Positions 1 through 10,992 are shown, numbered from the stretch's first letter. The stretch: 64,000 nt of DNA from Cryptomeria japonica (GCF_030272615.1 NC_081406.1:266024192-266088191), one strand, 5' to 3'. Program-made: numbers and translations. Notes: generated by a model not told the origin, from the letters alone.

Positions 1-1635
1 TACCACTATCTCCCCCCTCCTTTGCTGCTTAGTCCTACCTGTCTCCAGGCCTCATCCCTCTCCCTCTGGTAGCGGGTCACAATCTCCTCTATCCTCCATC
101 TAGAATACTCCAAAGCATCCCTGGATAGAATATTTGTGTCTCTCTCCTGGAGGAGCCTATCCCTCTCTACCTATAGTTGTACCCTGGTACCCTCTACTGC
201 GTCTCTTTCCCGATGTAGTCTATCTCTCTCCCTCCATATGTTGTCTCTCTCTATAGTGTTGGTCTACAACCTTCTCTCTACCCTAGCCATGACCTCTTCA
301 AGGGAGTGAATCTGTGCTACTAAGTCTAGTGGTGTTGTGGAACCCTCTCCTCTCTCCTCCATCCTAGCTCTCCTAGTGGGAATTAGTCTCAATGAAATCT
401 TGCCTCGGCCCTATCCCTCCTCCTCTTGCCCCTCTTCTTGTGCCTATGGCATTGATTCCACATCCATGGCTATTGCCTCATCTCCTCCATCTTCTGCCCT
501 ATCCTCTCCTCTAATCCCTATGATCCTATCGCCCTGCAGTAGATCTAGACCTTGTCCAAGTCATGGTCTCTACCATGGTCTCAGTTGTTCATCTGGCTGA
601 CTGATACTATCCTATCCTACCTCCCCTGGCTCACACCTACATCCTCCTCTCACCAAGGGGTGCCAATCCTTCTCTCCTGACTGGCCTCGGTCTAACCTAA
701 ACTGATCAATCCATGAAGGTTGTTGTAATACCTACATCCGGGGGTCCCCCTCATCGATCCTACTATACCGAAGCTAACTGTGTCCACTAGTCTATGATCC
801 TTGCTCTATCCTGCAGTGAGGGTCCAAACTCAATTGAGATCTCTTTGGTGACTTGTTGAAATTTGTGTGGTTCCCCAAGTACATCATGTACCTGACCGAG
901 CTATATCTGCACCTAGTCTAGCTTGTACATCTTGATGACATTCTCCCATCTAACAATGTTGTATCCTGTGATCATCATATACGAAATGTGTCAAGGATCC
1001 TCTGGCCATGTTGGAATCCCCATGTACGGTGGCCAAGTGATCATGTATGTTGTCAATATGTCAAACATCACTCGCCCATGATCAACATCGTCGATGACCT
1101 CGTATCTCAACCCTCCTTGCCAACTGAATGCAACGGGCTCAGCTACATCCCTCTCCTATCTACCCATTGGTTGCATGACATGAATGTGCTCCCACGCCCA
1201 TGCCTGTAGCAGTAAGACACAACCAAAACCCCATTCTGGATGATAGACGTTATCATGGAGCTCCCTATACAGCTTCGTTAGCACTAAGGTCCCCCAAGAC
1301 ATTGATCGTCCGTCGTCCAGTGCCTCCATCACTACTGGGATCATCCCTTGTACAATTGATCTACCTCTGTGATCTGGCAGAATGTAGCTGCTCACTAGTG
1401 CACACATGAAGAAATATATTTACCTCGCAAGTGCTGCTAGTACCAGTGCCCACTCTAGGGATAGTTGCCCATGATGTAGGGGCATATCTTCTCCAACCAA
1501 TAGTCTCACGACCTCCGCCTACTCGACCCTCTGTGCTATGCATCGTGCACCTCGTATCAGTAACCTGAGAATCCAATACACATCTTCTAGAGTCACTATG
1601 ATCTCTCCTATCGATAGGTGGAAACTAAAGGTCTT
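1..1635 (-). pseudogene. Plant mobile domain (PMD) pseudogene, C-terminal part
   Basis: Read on the minus strand, this carries the core of a PMD (aminotransferase-like) protein, a domain found both in transposon-borne genes and in domesticated plant genes. Seen directly: the stretch from about 1620 to 1575 reads HLSIGEIIVTLEDV, and 1407-1156 reads GTLVLTKLYRELHD, then LLQAWAWEHIHV, which is the typical PMD Trp-rich core. Towards position 1 (about 330 to 20) the frame becomes a charged Arg/Glu/Asp coiled-coil-like tail (for example YQRERDEAWRQV). Several stops and frame changes break it. The N-terminal part lies at 8344-8540; element C1 sits between the two. No function is expected now. The antisense position before an LTR suggests an extra gene of an old Gypsy element rather than a host gene. 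Confidence 0.72.
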
Positions 1636-2702
1636 TGTTGGTATGATGGATGTGTTGCATTGGTTTTGTCATTGATGTCAACACTTTTCAACACTAGAGA
1701 ACACTTGGAGATCTTTGGTTATGTTCACTGACATGTTCAGTGACTTATGCACAGTCACCAGTATCTGGTTCACAGGCAGGTTATATTGTTCACCGACACT
1801 GAGGATGATCTGTTATCATCTGGAGATTACTTGGTTATGTCGAAGACATTGTTTGGACACTTGGTTCTGGTGATTTGATTATTGGTACAATCGAGTTTGC
1901 ATATTTTTTGTTACCGGCAAATAGGTCTAGGTTATAGACCGGCAAGAATTATCTATTCCAGATCAACACGACATGTTATAGAGATGATTTGTTATTGTTG
2001 TAAATGCATTGAGTCGACATCATGCATCGCATATTGATTCATTTGTAATTGATTTAATTGTAATATCTTATTAAGCTGACCTACACATTTGGTCTTCGGT
2101 CTTGGTATATATGTAAGATCTCATTTGTGAGATTAAGTAGTAGTAGAGGAATGTGAAAAAGGATTGTAATAAGGTATATGCGAATATAAGCAGAGCTATA
2201 CACACAGACATCATTTGAAGATTCAAGGAAGGTTTGAAGAAGCAGAGATTAACCGATACTGAATCCAACATATGAAGATGCTATTTTGAGCATTACATTA
2301 TCATTGGATTTAACCATCCAATTGTAGTCAGTGTGACTCCCATTTTGTGATTGAGTAGTGAGCTCTAGGTAGTTGGCCTTTCTGCATGTGCAAACCCCAT
2401 TTGTACACACATACTATCTACAGTAGCATCATCTGATTGTGGGTAAGGTTTCCCATCGTGGTTTTTCCCCTTACATGGTTTCCACATACAAATAATTGTG
2501 TTATGTGTTGTGTATGTTATTTGTCTTTTTGTTTCATGCATTAAACTTTATCGGTATTGCAATTAACTTTTAAACTGTCTACCAGCATTAAAGTTTTGTT
2601 TACCGGTATTATGCACAAAGTTTTCTTAAGTTATTTTTGGTTTGAAATTAAATGACAACTGATTCACCCCCCCCCCCTCTCAGTTGTCTTCGGGAACTAA
2701 CA
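1636..2702 (+). repeat. C1 5' LTR
   Basis: It begins TGTTGGTATG and ends ACTAACA just before the primer site. It matches 7292-8343 along its length. A TATA-like stretch (TATATATG) lies near 2106. Close to the 3' end is a perfect 9-bp inverted repeat, GACAACTGA (2654-2662) with TCAGTTGTC (2680-2688), around a C-rich loop. Related stems occur in the other Copia-type LTRs of this window. Confidence 0.93.
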
Positions 2703-2703
2703 A

Positions 2704-2716
2704 TTGGTATCAAAGC
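2704..2716 (+). other. C1 primer-binding site (initiator tRNA-Met type)
   Basis: TTGGTATCAAAGC starts one base after the LTR. It differs by one base from the usual plant Copia site TGGTATCAGAGC, which pairs with the 3' end of initiator methionine tRNA. Confidence 0.85.
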
Positions 2717-2759
2717 TTAGTCCTCTTTTTGTATAAGTTTAACAGCTTGAGGAGATTCT

Positions 2760-3290
2760 ATGGCAACTAACTATTTTAAGAAGGACAATCCAAAGCTTGA
2801 TGGAACTAACTATGGTATATGGAAGATACGGATGGAGACTCATCTGAATTGCATTGGAAAAGACATATGGTATGTTACAAAGAATAGCTATGTTGTTCCT
2901 ACTCAAGGTCAACCTAATCCACCAACCTTGGCTAAAGATGAAGAAAATGATTGCAAAGAAAGAGAAGCACTTTTGAGCGCATTGTCAAATCAAAAAATCA
3001 TGAGATTATCAGACTGATCTACTGCTAAAGCTATTTGGGATAAATTGGAGACATTGAATGAAGGTGATACCAATGTCAAAATTGCAAAGCTGGAATGCTT
3101 CCGGGTCAAGTATGAAAATCTGAAAATGGAAGAAGATGAAAGGATTTCTGCTTTTATGGAAAGAGTTAATGAAATTGTTTTGGGTATACATTGTTGTGGA
3201 GGATCCTTAAGTGAAGATGAAATTATTTCTAAAGTTTTGAGAATTTCCACCGGCATACAAAATGAAAGTAACTGCTATTAATGAATTGAG
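2760..3290 (+). pseudogene. C1 gag pseudogene (5' part)
   Basis: The frame opens at ATG 2760 shortly after the primer site. The N-terminus shows the usual plant Copia gag pattern (KLDGTNYGIWKIRME, an UBN2-type gag domain), which builds the capsid-like particle. An in-frame TGA at 3015-3017 stands before STAKAIWDKLE, where the family would carry a sense codon. A frame change near 3255 moves the reading into the pol frame, where gag continues (PPAYKMKVTAINELRT). The capsid domain is thus present but interrupted twice. Gag and pol would have been one polyprotein before decay. Confidence 0.85.
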
Positions 3291-6200
3291 AACAATGCCT
3301 AATGCATCGGTATCTAGAGACACTTTGGTTGGAAAACTTTCAGCTTTTGAACTTGAGGAATTTGGTCCTATTGCTACAATTAAGATAGATTTGGCTTTCA
3401 AGGCATCTTTATCATCTACAACATCATCATCATCATCTGAAAAATCTGATTGGAAAGCACTCTATGCTAGAGAACTTGAAGATATCAAAAGAGAGAATGA
3501 AGAACTTGAAGAGCTTGAAGCACTATTTGCAAGGAAAATGCCTAAAGGTCTAGTTGGAAGTAAGTATGAAGGTAAAGCACCATTTAAATGCTTTAACTAC
3601 AATAAAATTGGTCATATGGCATCTAGGTGTCCTGATAGACATGCAAGATTGAAAGAAGAAGCTAAAAGAACATACAACCCTAACCCTGAATATCAAAGGT
3701 ACATACTTAAGAAGAATAGAGACAAATCATGTTACTATGTTGATAAAGGAGTTACTAATGATTCTGATGAGGAACTGGAAGACAATGGATGGGCTTTTGT
3801 TGCTCTAACAGAAGATCAACCGACACCTACTATTCAACAGATAGAGCAGGCCTTGGCAGCTAAAATTGAAGAAAAGAATGAATGGATTATTGATTCCGGA
3901 TGTTCACATCATATGACTGGTGATAAGAGTAAATTCTTAACCTTTCAGGAATACAATGGAGGTCTAGTAAGATTTGGAGATGACAAAGCTTGTTTGATCA
4001 AAGGAAAAGCCACTATATCTTTTGATGGTAAGCACAATACTGATAATGTTTACTATATTGAAGGTTTGAAGCATAATCTTTTGAGAGTTGGTCAATTAGT
4101 TGAAAAAGGATTTCAAATACAATTCAAGAATGGTAAATGCAAAATCATGAATAGAACTGGTTTGGAAATTGCAACCGGTAATCAGACTAGAGGTAATATC
4201 TTTCACTTGAATAACAATGAGAAAGCATGTTTGATTGCACATATTGATGAAAGTTGGTTATGGCATAAGAGATTTTGTCATGTAAATTTTGATTGCATTG
4301 TGAAAATCTGTACAACTAAGGTAGTAAGAGATTTACCTAAGATTGTTATACCTCACAATTTGGTATGTAAGGAATGTCAATTAGGAAAGCAAGTTAGAAC
4401 AACTTTTAAGAGTATTATAGAGAAATCTAATAATGTTCTTGACTTAATTCATATTGATTTATGTGGTCCAGCAAGAACTAGAAGTTTACAAGGAGATAGA
4501 TATTTCATGCTAATCATTTATTATTATTCTAGAATGTGTTGGGTTACTTTTTTCAGGGAGAAATCAGAAGCTTTTTGGAAATTCAAACTATTCAAAGTAA
4601 TGGTAGAGAATGAAACCGGTAAGAAAATCAAATGCTTGAGATCAGATCAAGGAGGTGAATTCACATCTAAGGAATTTAATACTTTTTTTGAAGTGAATGG
4701 AATCCGAAGACAATTATCAACACCCCAGCAAAATGGAGTTGTGGAAAGGAAGAACATAACTATTTTGGATGTAGCTAGAAGCATGATATCAAAAGCAAAC
4801 CTACCTCATGTGTATTGGAGAGAAGCAATCAATACAACTATTTATACATTCAACAGAGTTCACATCAAAGGTGAAACCGGTAAGACCCCTCATGAACTAT
4901 GGTTTGGTAATACTCCTACTCTTAAATATTTCAGGATATTTGGAAGCAAATGTTATATTAGAAGAGATGAGTATATTGGCAAATTTGATCCTAGAAGTGA
5001 TGAAGGAATATTTCTTGGTTATTCATCTAAGAGAAAGGCATATAGATGTTTTAATAAGAGATTGCAGAAAATCATTGAAAGTGTAAATGTGAAGATTGAT
5101 GAATAGTTTAGAAGGTCTATAGACTCTAAACTGGCAATTGAGATAATCACAAATGAACCTACTATGAGTACACTAGTACAGAAAGTTGATCCAGTCACAT
5201 CGGCATCATTTGAGAATTCCATAGTGACTGAAGAACAGCAGCAAGTGAAAACACCCCGGTATGTAAGATTGAATCACTTTGAAAGTCAGATAATTGGGAA
5301 TAAGTATCAAGGAGTTATGACTAGAGGAAGATTGTCAAATGAAGAGGTATGTCTAATTTCTCAATTTGAACCACTAACTATTAGTGAGGCATGTCAAGAT
5401 AAACATTGGATTAAGGCTATGGAAGATGAATTGGAATAAATTGAAAAGAATAACACATGGACATTAGTTCCTTGGCCTAAAGACAAAAATGTAATTGGAA
5501 CTAAATGGGTATTTAGAAATAAACTTAATGAAGATGGTAAGGTAATCAGAAACAAGGCAAGATTAGTGTGTAAGGGATATTCACAGAAAGAAGGAATCGA
5601 CTATAATGAAACCTTTGCAATAGTACCTAGAATTGAGGCAGTTAGATTATTCTTGGCTTTTGCAGCACACAAGAACTATAAAGTATTACAAATGGATATT
5701 AAATGTGCATTTCTGAATGGAGATCTTGAAGAGGAAGTTTACAATGAACAACCTGATCGATTTTCTTTGACAGATGACAAAGATACGGTTTGCAAGTTAA
5801 TGAAATCTTTATATGGATTGAAGCAAGCTCCTAGAGCTTGGTATGCTAGATTGGACAAATATCTTTCGAAGCTTGGTTACACTAAAGGTAATGCTGATAG
5901 AAACTTATATTACAAAGTGACTAATGATGACATCTTCGTTATTGAAGTTTTTGTCGATGATATAATTTTTGGAGGAGAAGATGGATTGTGTAAAGACTTT
6001 TCTAATAACATGCAGGAAGAATTTGAAATGTCTATGATTGGAGAGATAAAATTCTTCTTAGGATTGTAGATTTCACAGACTGATAAAGGTATATTCATAA
6101 ATCAATCGAAGTACTTGAAGGAATTACTTAAGAAATTTGGCATGGAAAACTCTAAACTGGTAAGTACACCTATGACTACAACTGATAAACTATCATTTAA

Positions 6201-6903
6201 GGATGAATCGACACCTATTAATCTGACAAGATACAAGTCTATGATAGGAGGTTTAATGTATTTGATACAAACAAGACCTGATATTATGAATGCAGTATGT
6301 ATTGTTTCAATATTTCAAAGTAATCCTAAGGAAAATCATGAATCAACAGTAAAAAGGATTTTCTGATATCTACAAGGCACAACAAATCTTGGTTTATGGT
6401 ATCCTAAAGATGAAAATTTTGATTTATATGCATACACAAATGCAAATTGGGTAGGAGATGTAGATGATAGAAAAAGAACCACCAGCGGAGCATTTTTTCT
6501 TGGTAGTAGACTAATTTTATGGTTGAGCAAGAAACAAAGTTGTACATCACTATCAACAGTAGAATCAAAATATGTTGCAGCAGTAACTAATTGTACACAA
6601 GTATTATGGATTAAGAAAATGTTGAAGGACATAAAGGTAAAATACAAGGAACCTATAATCATTTACTGTGATAATATGGCAGCAATTGATATATCAAAGA
6701 ATTCGATATTTCACTCAAAAACTAAACATGTTTCTATCAAATTCAATTTTCTGAAAGAGAATGTTGAAGCAAAAGAAGTGAAATTGGTTTATGTGAATAC
6801 TAAAGAGTAGATTGCATATATCTTTACTAAACCTTTGCCTAAGGAAACTTTTGAATATCTAAGGGAGCAGCTTGGAGTTATACCCTCACCGGTAGAAACT
6901 TAG
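3262..6903 (+). pseudogene. C1 gag-pol pseudogene: zinc knuckle, protease, integrase, RT, RNase H
   Basis: One frame runs from 3262 to the terminal TAG at 6901, with extra in-frame stops at 5104, 5437, 6067, 6364 and 6808. In order: a zinc knuckle near 3589 with its second Cys replaced (CFNYNKIGHMASRC); protease WIIDSGCSHHMTG near 3882; integrase with the DDE residues in HIDLCGP, RSDQGGEF and QNGVVERKN (about 4450-4760); RT with KARLVCKGYSQ, QMDIKCAFLNG, LYGLKQAPRAWY and FVDDI (usual YVDD); RNase H with SKYVAAV and YCDNMAA. Domain order is Copia. The stops fall where the family usually has Gln or Arg, so they look like C-to-T decay. Enzymes for reverse transcription and integration are all recognisable and all inactive as written. 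Confidence 0.93.
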
Positions 6904-7291
6904 ACAGTTGGAGCATGGCATCAGACCGACAGAATTAACAAAGAAATCTTTTCTGACTTTGATCAACGAGAGCTACTTCTCAAGGGGAGTAGATTGAATA
7001 AATGTGGTTATAACAATTGGTATTTGTAACAAGTTCTTTGAACTGATTGTATTTGGTTTTGTATTGCTTTGGCATTTGATGTCAAAGGGGGAGAGATATC
7101 TATGGAAAAATGCATTATCTTTTGGGAAGAGATTATTCAAGATTATTCATTGGGGGAGAGATTGTTACTCTCTGTATCTGTATTTTGATGATCTCTTTGG
7201 GAGAGTGTTGGTTTTTGGTTTTTGGCATTTCTGCTTTGGCATTTAGATGGTTTTTCCATCTTGTGTTGTCATCAATGCCAAAGGGGGAGAT
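6904..7291 (+). other. C1 3' leader with two polypurine tracts
   Basis: Non-coding segment between pol and the 3' LTR. The plus-strand primer tract is AAAGGGGGAGA at 7280-7290, directly before the LTR. A second, similar tract, GTCAAAGGGGGAG, lies at 7081-7093, and weaker G-rich runs occur at 7150-7162. The duplicated tract is also seen in N2 and N3. Confidence 0.75.
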
Positions 7292-8343
7292 TGTTGGTAT
7301 TATGGATGTGTTGCATTGGTTTTGGCATTGATGTCAACACTTGAGAACACTTGGAGATCTTTGGTTATGTTCACCGGCATGTTCAGTGACTTATGCACAG
7401 TCACCGGTATCTGGTTCACTAGCAGGTTATATTGTTCACCGGCACTGAGGATGATCTGTTATCATCTGGAGATTACTTGTTTATGTCAAAGACATTGTTT
7501 GGACACTTGGTTTTGGTGATTTGATTATTGGTACAATCGATTTTGCATATTTGTTGTTACTAGCAAATAGGTCTAGGTTATGGACCGACAAGCATTATCT
7601 ATTCCAGGTCAGTACGACACGTTATGGAGATGATTTGTTATTGTTGTAAATGGATTGAGCCGACATAATGCATCGCATAGATTCATTTTTAATTGATTTA
7701 ATTGTAATATCTTTGTAAGCCGACCTACACATTTGGTCTTAGGTCTTGGTAATATGTAAAGATCTCATTTGTGAGATTAAGTAGTAGTAGAGGAATGTGA
7801 AAAATGATTGTAATAAGGTATATGCAAATATAAGAAGAGCTATACATGCAAACATCATTTGAAGATTCAAGGAAGGTTTGAAGAAGACAAGCAAAGCTTA
7901 ACGGGTACTAAATCCAACATATGAAGATGTTATTTTGGGCAGTACATTATCATTGGATTTAACCATCCAATTGTAGTCAGTGTGACTCCCATTTTGTGAT
8001 TGAGTAGTGATCTCTAGGTAGTTGGCCTTTCTGCATGTGCAGACCCCATTTGTACACACATACTATCTACAGTAGTATCATCTGATTGTGGGTAAGGTTT
8101 CCCACCGTGGTTTTTCCCCTTATAGGGTTTTCACTTACAAATAATTATGTTATGTGTTGTGTATGTTATTTGTCTTTCTGTTTCATGCATTGAACTTTAC
8201 TGGTATTGCAATTAACTGTTAAACTATCTACCGGCATTAAATTTTGGTTTGTATTATGCACTAAGTTTGGTTAAGTTAGTTTTGGTTTGAATTTAATTGA
8301 CAACTGATTCACCCCCCCTCTCAGTTGTCTCCGGGACCTAATA
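7292..8343 (+). repeat. C1 3' LTR
   Basis: It starts TGTTGGTATT right after the purine tract and ends CCTAATA, where the terminal CA has become TA. It repeats 1636-2702 with scattered substitutions and small indels. The terminal stem GACAACTGA/TCAGTTGTC is intact at 8299-8307 and 8321-8329. Confidence 0.93.
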
Positions 8344-8540
8344 GTCTCACTCCTGTATCTCTCAATCAGCGTCATCAACATAGACATGTGTGATCAAATG
8401 TGTGACATCCGCACCACATAGCCCAACACGATCCCCTTAATCCGTTCCAAGTTGACGGCACTCAGCTTGGCCCCAAGCTTCAAGAGATCATAATGTCTCT
8501 CTTGGCACACGAGGATGTCCACGCTCCACTGCACATCAAA
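8344..8540 (-). pseudogene. PMD pseudogene, N-terminal part
   Basis: Minus-strand continuation of the PMD frame at 1-1635. It reads HYDLLKLGAKLSAVNLE, then LGYVVRM, one in-frame TGA, then TLIERYRSET, which abuts the C1 insertion point. Joined to the other side it gives the family's usual ERxRxET...FHLP-like motif. Upstream on the minus strand (above 8540) the similarity stops in repeat sequence, so the true start was not found. Confidence 0.7.
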
Positions 8541-8567
8541 CCAACAACAAATTTTCAATTCCTTGGT

Positions 8568-8735
8568 CCTTTTCCTCCTAATTAATTAGTCTAATTAATT
8601 AATTATCACCCTTTTCCTCCAAATTAATTAATCTCATTAATTAATTATTGCCCTTTTCCTCCTAATTAATTAATCCCATTAATTAATTATCGCCTTTTTC
8701 CTCCTAATTAATTAATCTCATTAATTAATTATCAT
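8568..8735. repeat. 42-bp AT-rich tandem repeat, four units
   Basis: Four consecutive units of CCTTTTCCTCC followed by an ATTAATTAAT-rich stretch, period 42 bp (168 bp in all), with a few differences between units. Similar CCTTTTCCTCC/TTAATTAA blocks recur irregularly at 9980-10200 inside the LTR-like block, so the array may come from the same Gypsy family. Confidence 0.8.
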
Positions 8736-8843
8736 CTTTTTCCTGCATCCCTCCTATTTAATTAATTAAATCTTTTTTGTCTTCTCCCCCCAGTTTAATT
8801 AATTAATTAATTAACTTTTCTTTTTTCCCCTCGTCTTTTTGGA

Positions 8844-9300
8844 CAGGATTGCTATCCCTCTTGCGGGATAGTGATCTTGCCCTTCCCCGCCTCTTTTGGC
8901 AGGTCCACCAAGTGGACCCCCCATCTCTCCCTCTTCCTCACACTTTGGCGGTCCACATTCTCACCAGGTGGGAAGGCCATCCAACCTCGATGGGAAAGCG
9001 TTCCCATCGGACGAGAACGCCATCGCGCCTTGAAAGGAGGCATCCTTGTCACACCCCACCTTCTTGGTAGGACCGCCTTCTCGCTAGGCCAGGAATGCGG
9101 CCCCACACCTCGCCTCCCTAGCAGGACCGCCATCCCCTCGTCGCCTCACTTTTTGGCAGGACTGTCATCTCGCCCGGTGGGATCACCATCCCACCATTGC
9201 CCGTTTAGCGAGACTGTTATCCCACCACAACAGGAAAGCAATCCTGCTGCCCTTCATTTCGACGAGAACGCTATCTCATCCCGACAGAATAGTGAATCCG
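8844..9300. repeat. GC-rich degenerate array of small dyads
   Basis: A GC-rich island in AT-rich surroundings, made of degenerate units around GGCAGGACCGCCATCCC. Many units contain short inverted repeats: CTATCCC/GGGATAG near 8852-8870, GGTCCAC/GTGGACC near 8901-8918, GCGTTC/GAACGC near 8998-9020. A plus-strand frame of about 160 codons is open across it (8871-9359), but it has no recognisable domain and its codons follow the repeat, so I do not call it a gene. Confidence 0.55.
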
Positions 9301-9416
9301 TCGGCCCCCCCATATTTTTTTTGCCCCATCTTTCCCCCCTGTCCCAGAGATATGCTTAAAACCCATAAATGATTATTTTATTAATTTTTTCAAAATTGAA
9401 AAACATGGAGTTGGGT

Positions 9417-9905
9417 TTAAAACCCTACCTCGTGATCTGGGACCCGGTGAAGCTTCACGCTTCGCACCACATCCACCCAATGCCTCGATTGTTCTGTGTC
9501 TACCATCTCATCCAATCCAGCTAAAAATGAATCTTTTCTCTTAGAGATCACTTTTCTCACAATGGGCATGCACAAATGAACATGCTTAATGAACTTTTTG
9601 ACCTTATAATTAGGTGCTTGTTTGTCTCCTTTTGATCGTCCTAGGCCCTCCCAAAATATGTTTTGAGCATATCTCCTTCCTTGGACCTCCTTTTGAGGTG
9701 TCGTTTTTGCTTGTTGGTTTAGTTTTTCCTCCCCTTTCTTTCTATTGGTTGGGGAAATGTCTTTTTTGAGACATCACTTGGGCCCTTTTTCCCATGCACC
9801 CTCTTGAGGGGGCACCCCTTCCCTTTTCTTTCATTCTTAGTCGGTCTTGGGGCATCTTTTTCACTTCCTCGCTCTCGAGTGTTTTCTTTTTCTTTGCACC
9901 CACGC
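9417..9905 (-). pseudogene. Unidentified antisense coding remnant
   Basis: I do not recognise this protein. On the minus strand a frame is open for 118 codons (9773 to the stop at 9417-9419). It includes LCMPIVRKVISKRKDSF, then DEMVDTEQSRHWVDVVRS, and ends with DHEVGF. Upstream, a Lys/Glu-rich segment (KKKKTLESEEVKKM) continues in a neighbouring frame to about 9905, so one frameshift is likely. Residue composition looks coding (mixed charged and hydrophobic, a Trp, few simple repeats). It lies antisense, just before the purine tract and LTR-like start at 9937, in line with the antisense PMD frame. Some Tat-lineage Gypsy elements carry antisense genes in this place, and that is my best guess. 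Confidence 0.42.
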
Positions 9906-9922
9906 TATTTTAGTGCCACCAT

Positions 9923-9936
9923 GAAGAGGGGCAAAA
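9923..9936 (+). other. Polypurine tract before LTR-like block
   Basis: GAAGAGGGGCAAAA directly before TGTAGACACC, the arrangement expected at the 3' end of a Gypsy internal region. Confidence 0.55.
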
Positions 9937-10760
9937 TGTAGACACCTAAATTTGACTAATTAATTTTAATCAAATTTAAACCCCTTTCCTCTAATTAATT
10001 AATTTCCCTATTATGTTCTTCCAATTAATTAATTCCTAATTAATTAATCCCCTTTTCCTCCAATTAATTAATCCCTCAATCCTTGTCCTCTAATTAATTA
10101 ATGTCCTTGTCCATCCCATTTGATTAATTACCTTTAATTAATTAAATGCCCCTTTCTTTCCTAATCCCGTGAATTAATTAAATCAATTAATTCAATTAGT
10201 TCTCTATCCCATTTGAGCACATGATTCCTAACCTTAACCCCCCATCTAACCAAACCCTCGTCCTAACCCTAGGGTTCCAACGAACCCTATCCATCCAAAC
10301 CTCCCCCCAACCTAGTCATCCTCCAAACCTCCCAACCAACCCTATCCCATCTCTCCAAACCTCCATATGTGCACATCCTAAGCAACTTCCCTAATTTGGG
10401 GGAAAGTATCCTATTTTGGATGGCTTTTCCCAAAATGGACATGTGTCCCTAAGGACACGTGTCACTCCTTCCCCTCTAGTTGAGCCACTTGTCTGCTTTG
10501 AGGACAAGTGTCTCCTCTTCACACCCCCTCTCCTTCCTCTCATCTTCTATATAAACCCTCCATTTCTTATGCAAAGCATCCATTTTCATTCACTTGCATC
10601 GTTACTCTACCAAAATCATTGCTCATCCTCATTATCACTTTCATAATCACTCATATTTGCATCCATGGAGCATAATTGAACATCTGTTGATGTCATGAGC
10701 ACATATCAAATCCTGGAATAATCGAATCAAAGCGAGGATATTGGTTTGCATTGCTTGTCA
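9937..10760 (+). repeat. Gypsy-type LTR-like block, 3' edge unresolved
   Basis: It starts TGTAGACACCTAAA after a purine tract, is rich in TTAATTAA blocks, and carries a clear TATA box, TATATAAA at 10548-10555, followed by a pyrimidine-rich leader. This fits a promoter-bearing LTR read to the right. No second copy is present to fix the end, so about 10760 is only a guess. The ORF at 10416-10646 inside it has no recognisable domain. Confidence 0.5.
10548..10555 (+). promoter_or_regulatory. TATA box in LTR-like block
   Basis: TATATAAA followed by CCCTCC and a CT-rich leader. Its position about 610 bases into the block fits an LTR promoter. Confidence 0.5.
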
Positions 10761-10992
10761 TTGGTGTTCTTCATTTTGATTTTAACATTCTTATATTGAA
10801 GTGTTGAGTTTAATGGCTTGTTTTGGTTAATTAGTTTATCTTTTATCCTTTGTATTAGCATGCACATTTTCCCTCATACAATAGTTATGAATTTTAGCTA
10901 TGTAAATGATACAATAAATGTATAACAATATGTAAGTGTACTTTCTAATGCTAGGAATGACCTAGATAAAGAATTAAAAAACATAAATTGTA
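10761..10992. other. Unassigned AT-rich spacer
   Basis: No gene, RNA or repeat boundary is recognisable here. It may be the rest of the LTR-like block to the left or flanking DNA. Confidence 0.4.

Larger units (their letters stand above)
1636..8343 (+). mobile_element. Copia LTR retrotransposon C1, full-length but decayed
   Basis: A complete 6.7-kb element: 5' LTR, primer site, gag, pol in Copia order (protease, integrase, RT, RNase H), polypurine tract and 3' LTR. Flanks are GTCTT (1631-1635) and GTCTC (8344-8348), a 4/5 matching target-site duplication. The flanking PMD frame joins cleanly when the element and one target copy are removed (RSET, then FSFHL on the minus strand). The two LTRs differ at roughly 6% of sites by eye over the first 165 bases. 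RT and gag motifs look closest to the SIRE/Maximus lineage of plant Copia (recognised from memory, not searched). All reading frames contain stops, so it cannot move on its own now. Confidence 0.93.

Noticed and set aside
8568-8735. CRISPR-like regular repeat
   Set aside because: Units are contiguous, AT-rich and without spacers; this is a plant nuclear tandem repeat.
8871-9359. 162-codon plus-strand ORF
   Set aside because: It crosses the GC-rich hairpin array and shows only repeat-derived Pro/Ser/Arg sequence.
10225-10300. Telomere-like CCCTAA motifs
   Set aside because: Only a few scattered matches without a regular array.
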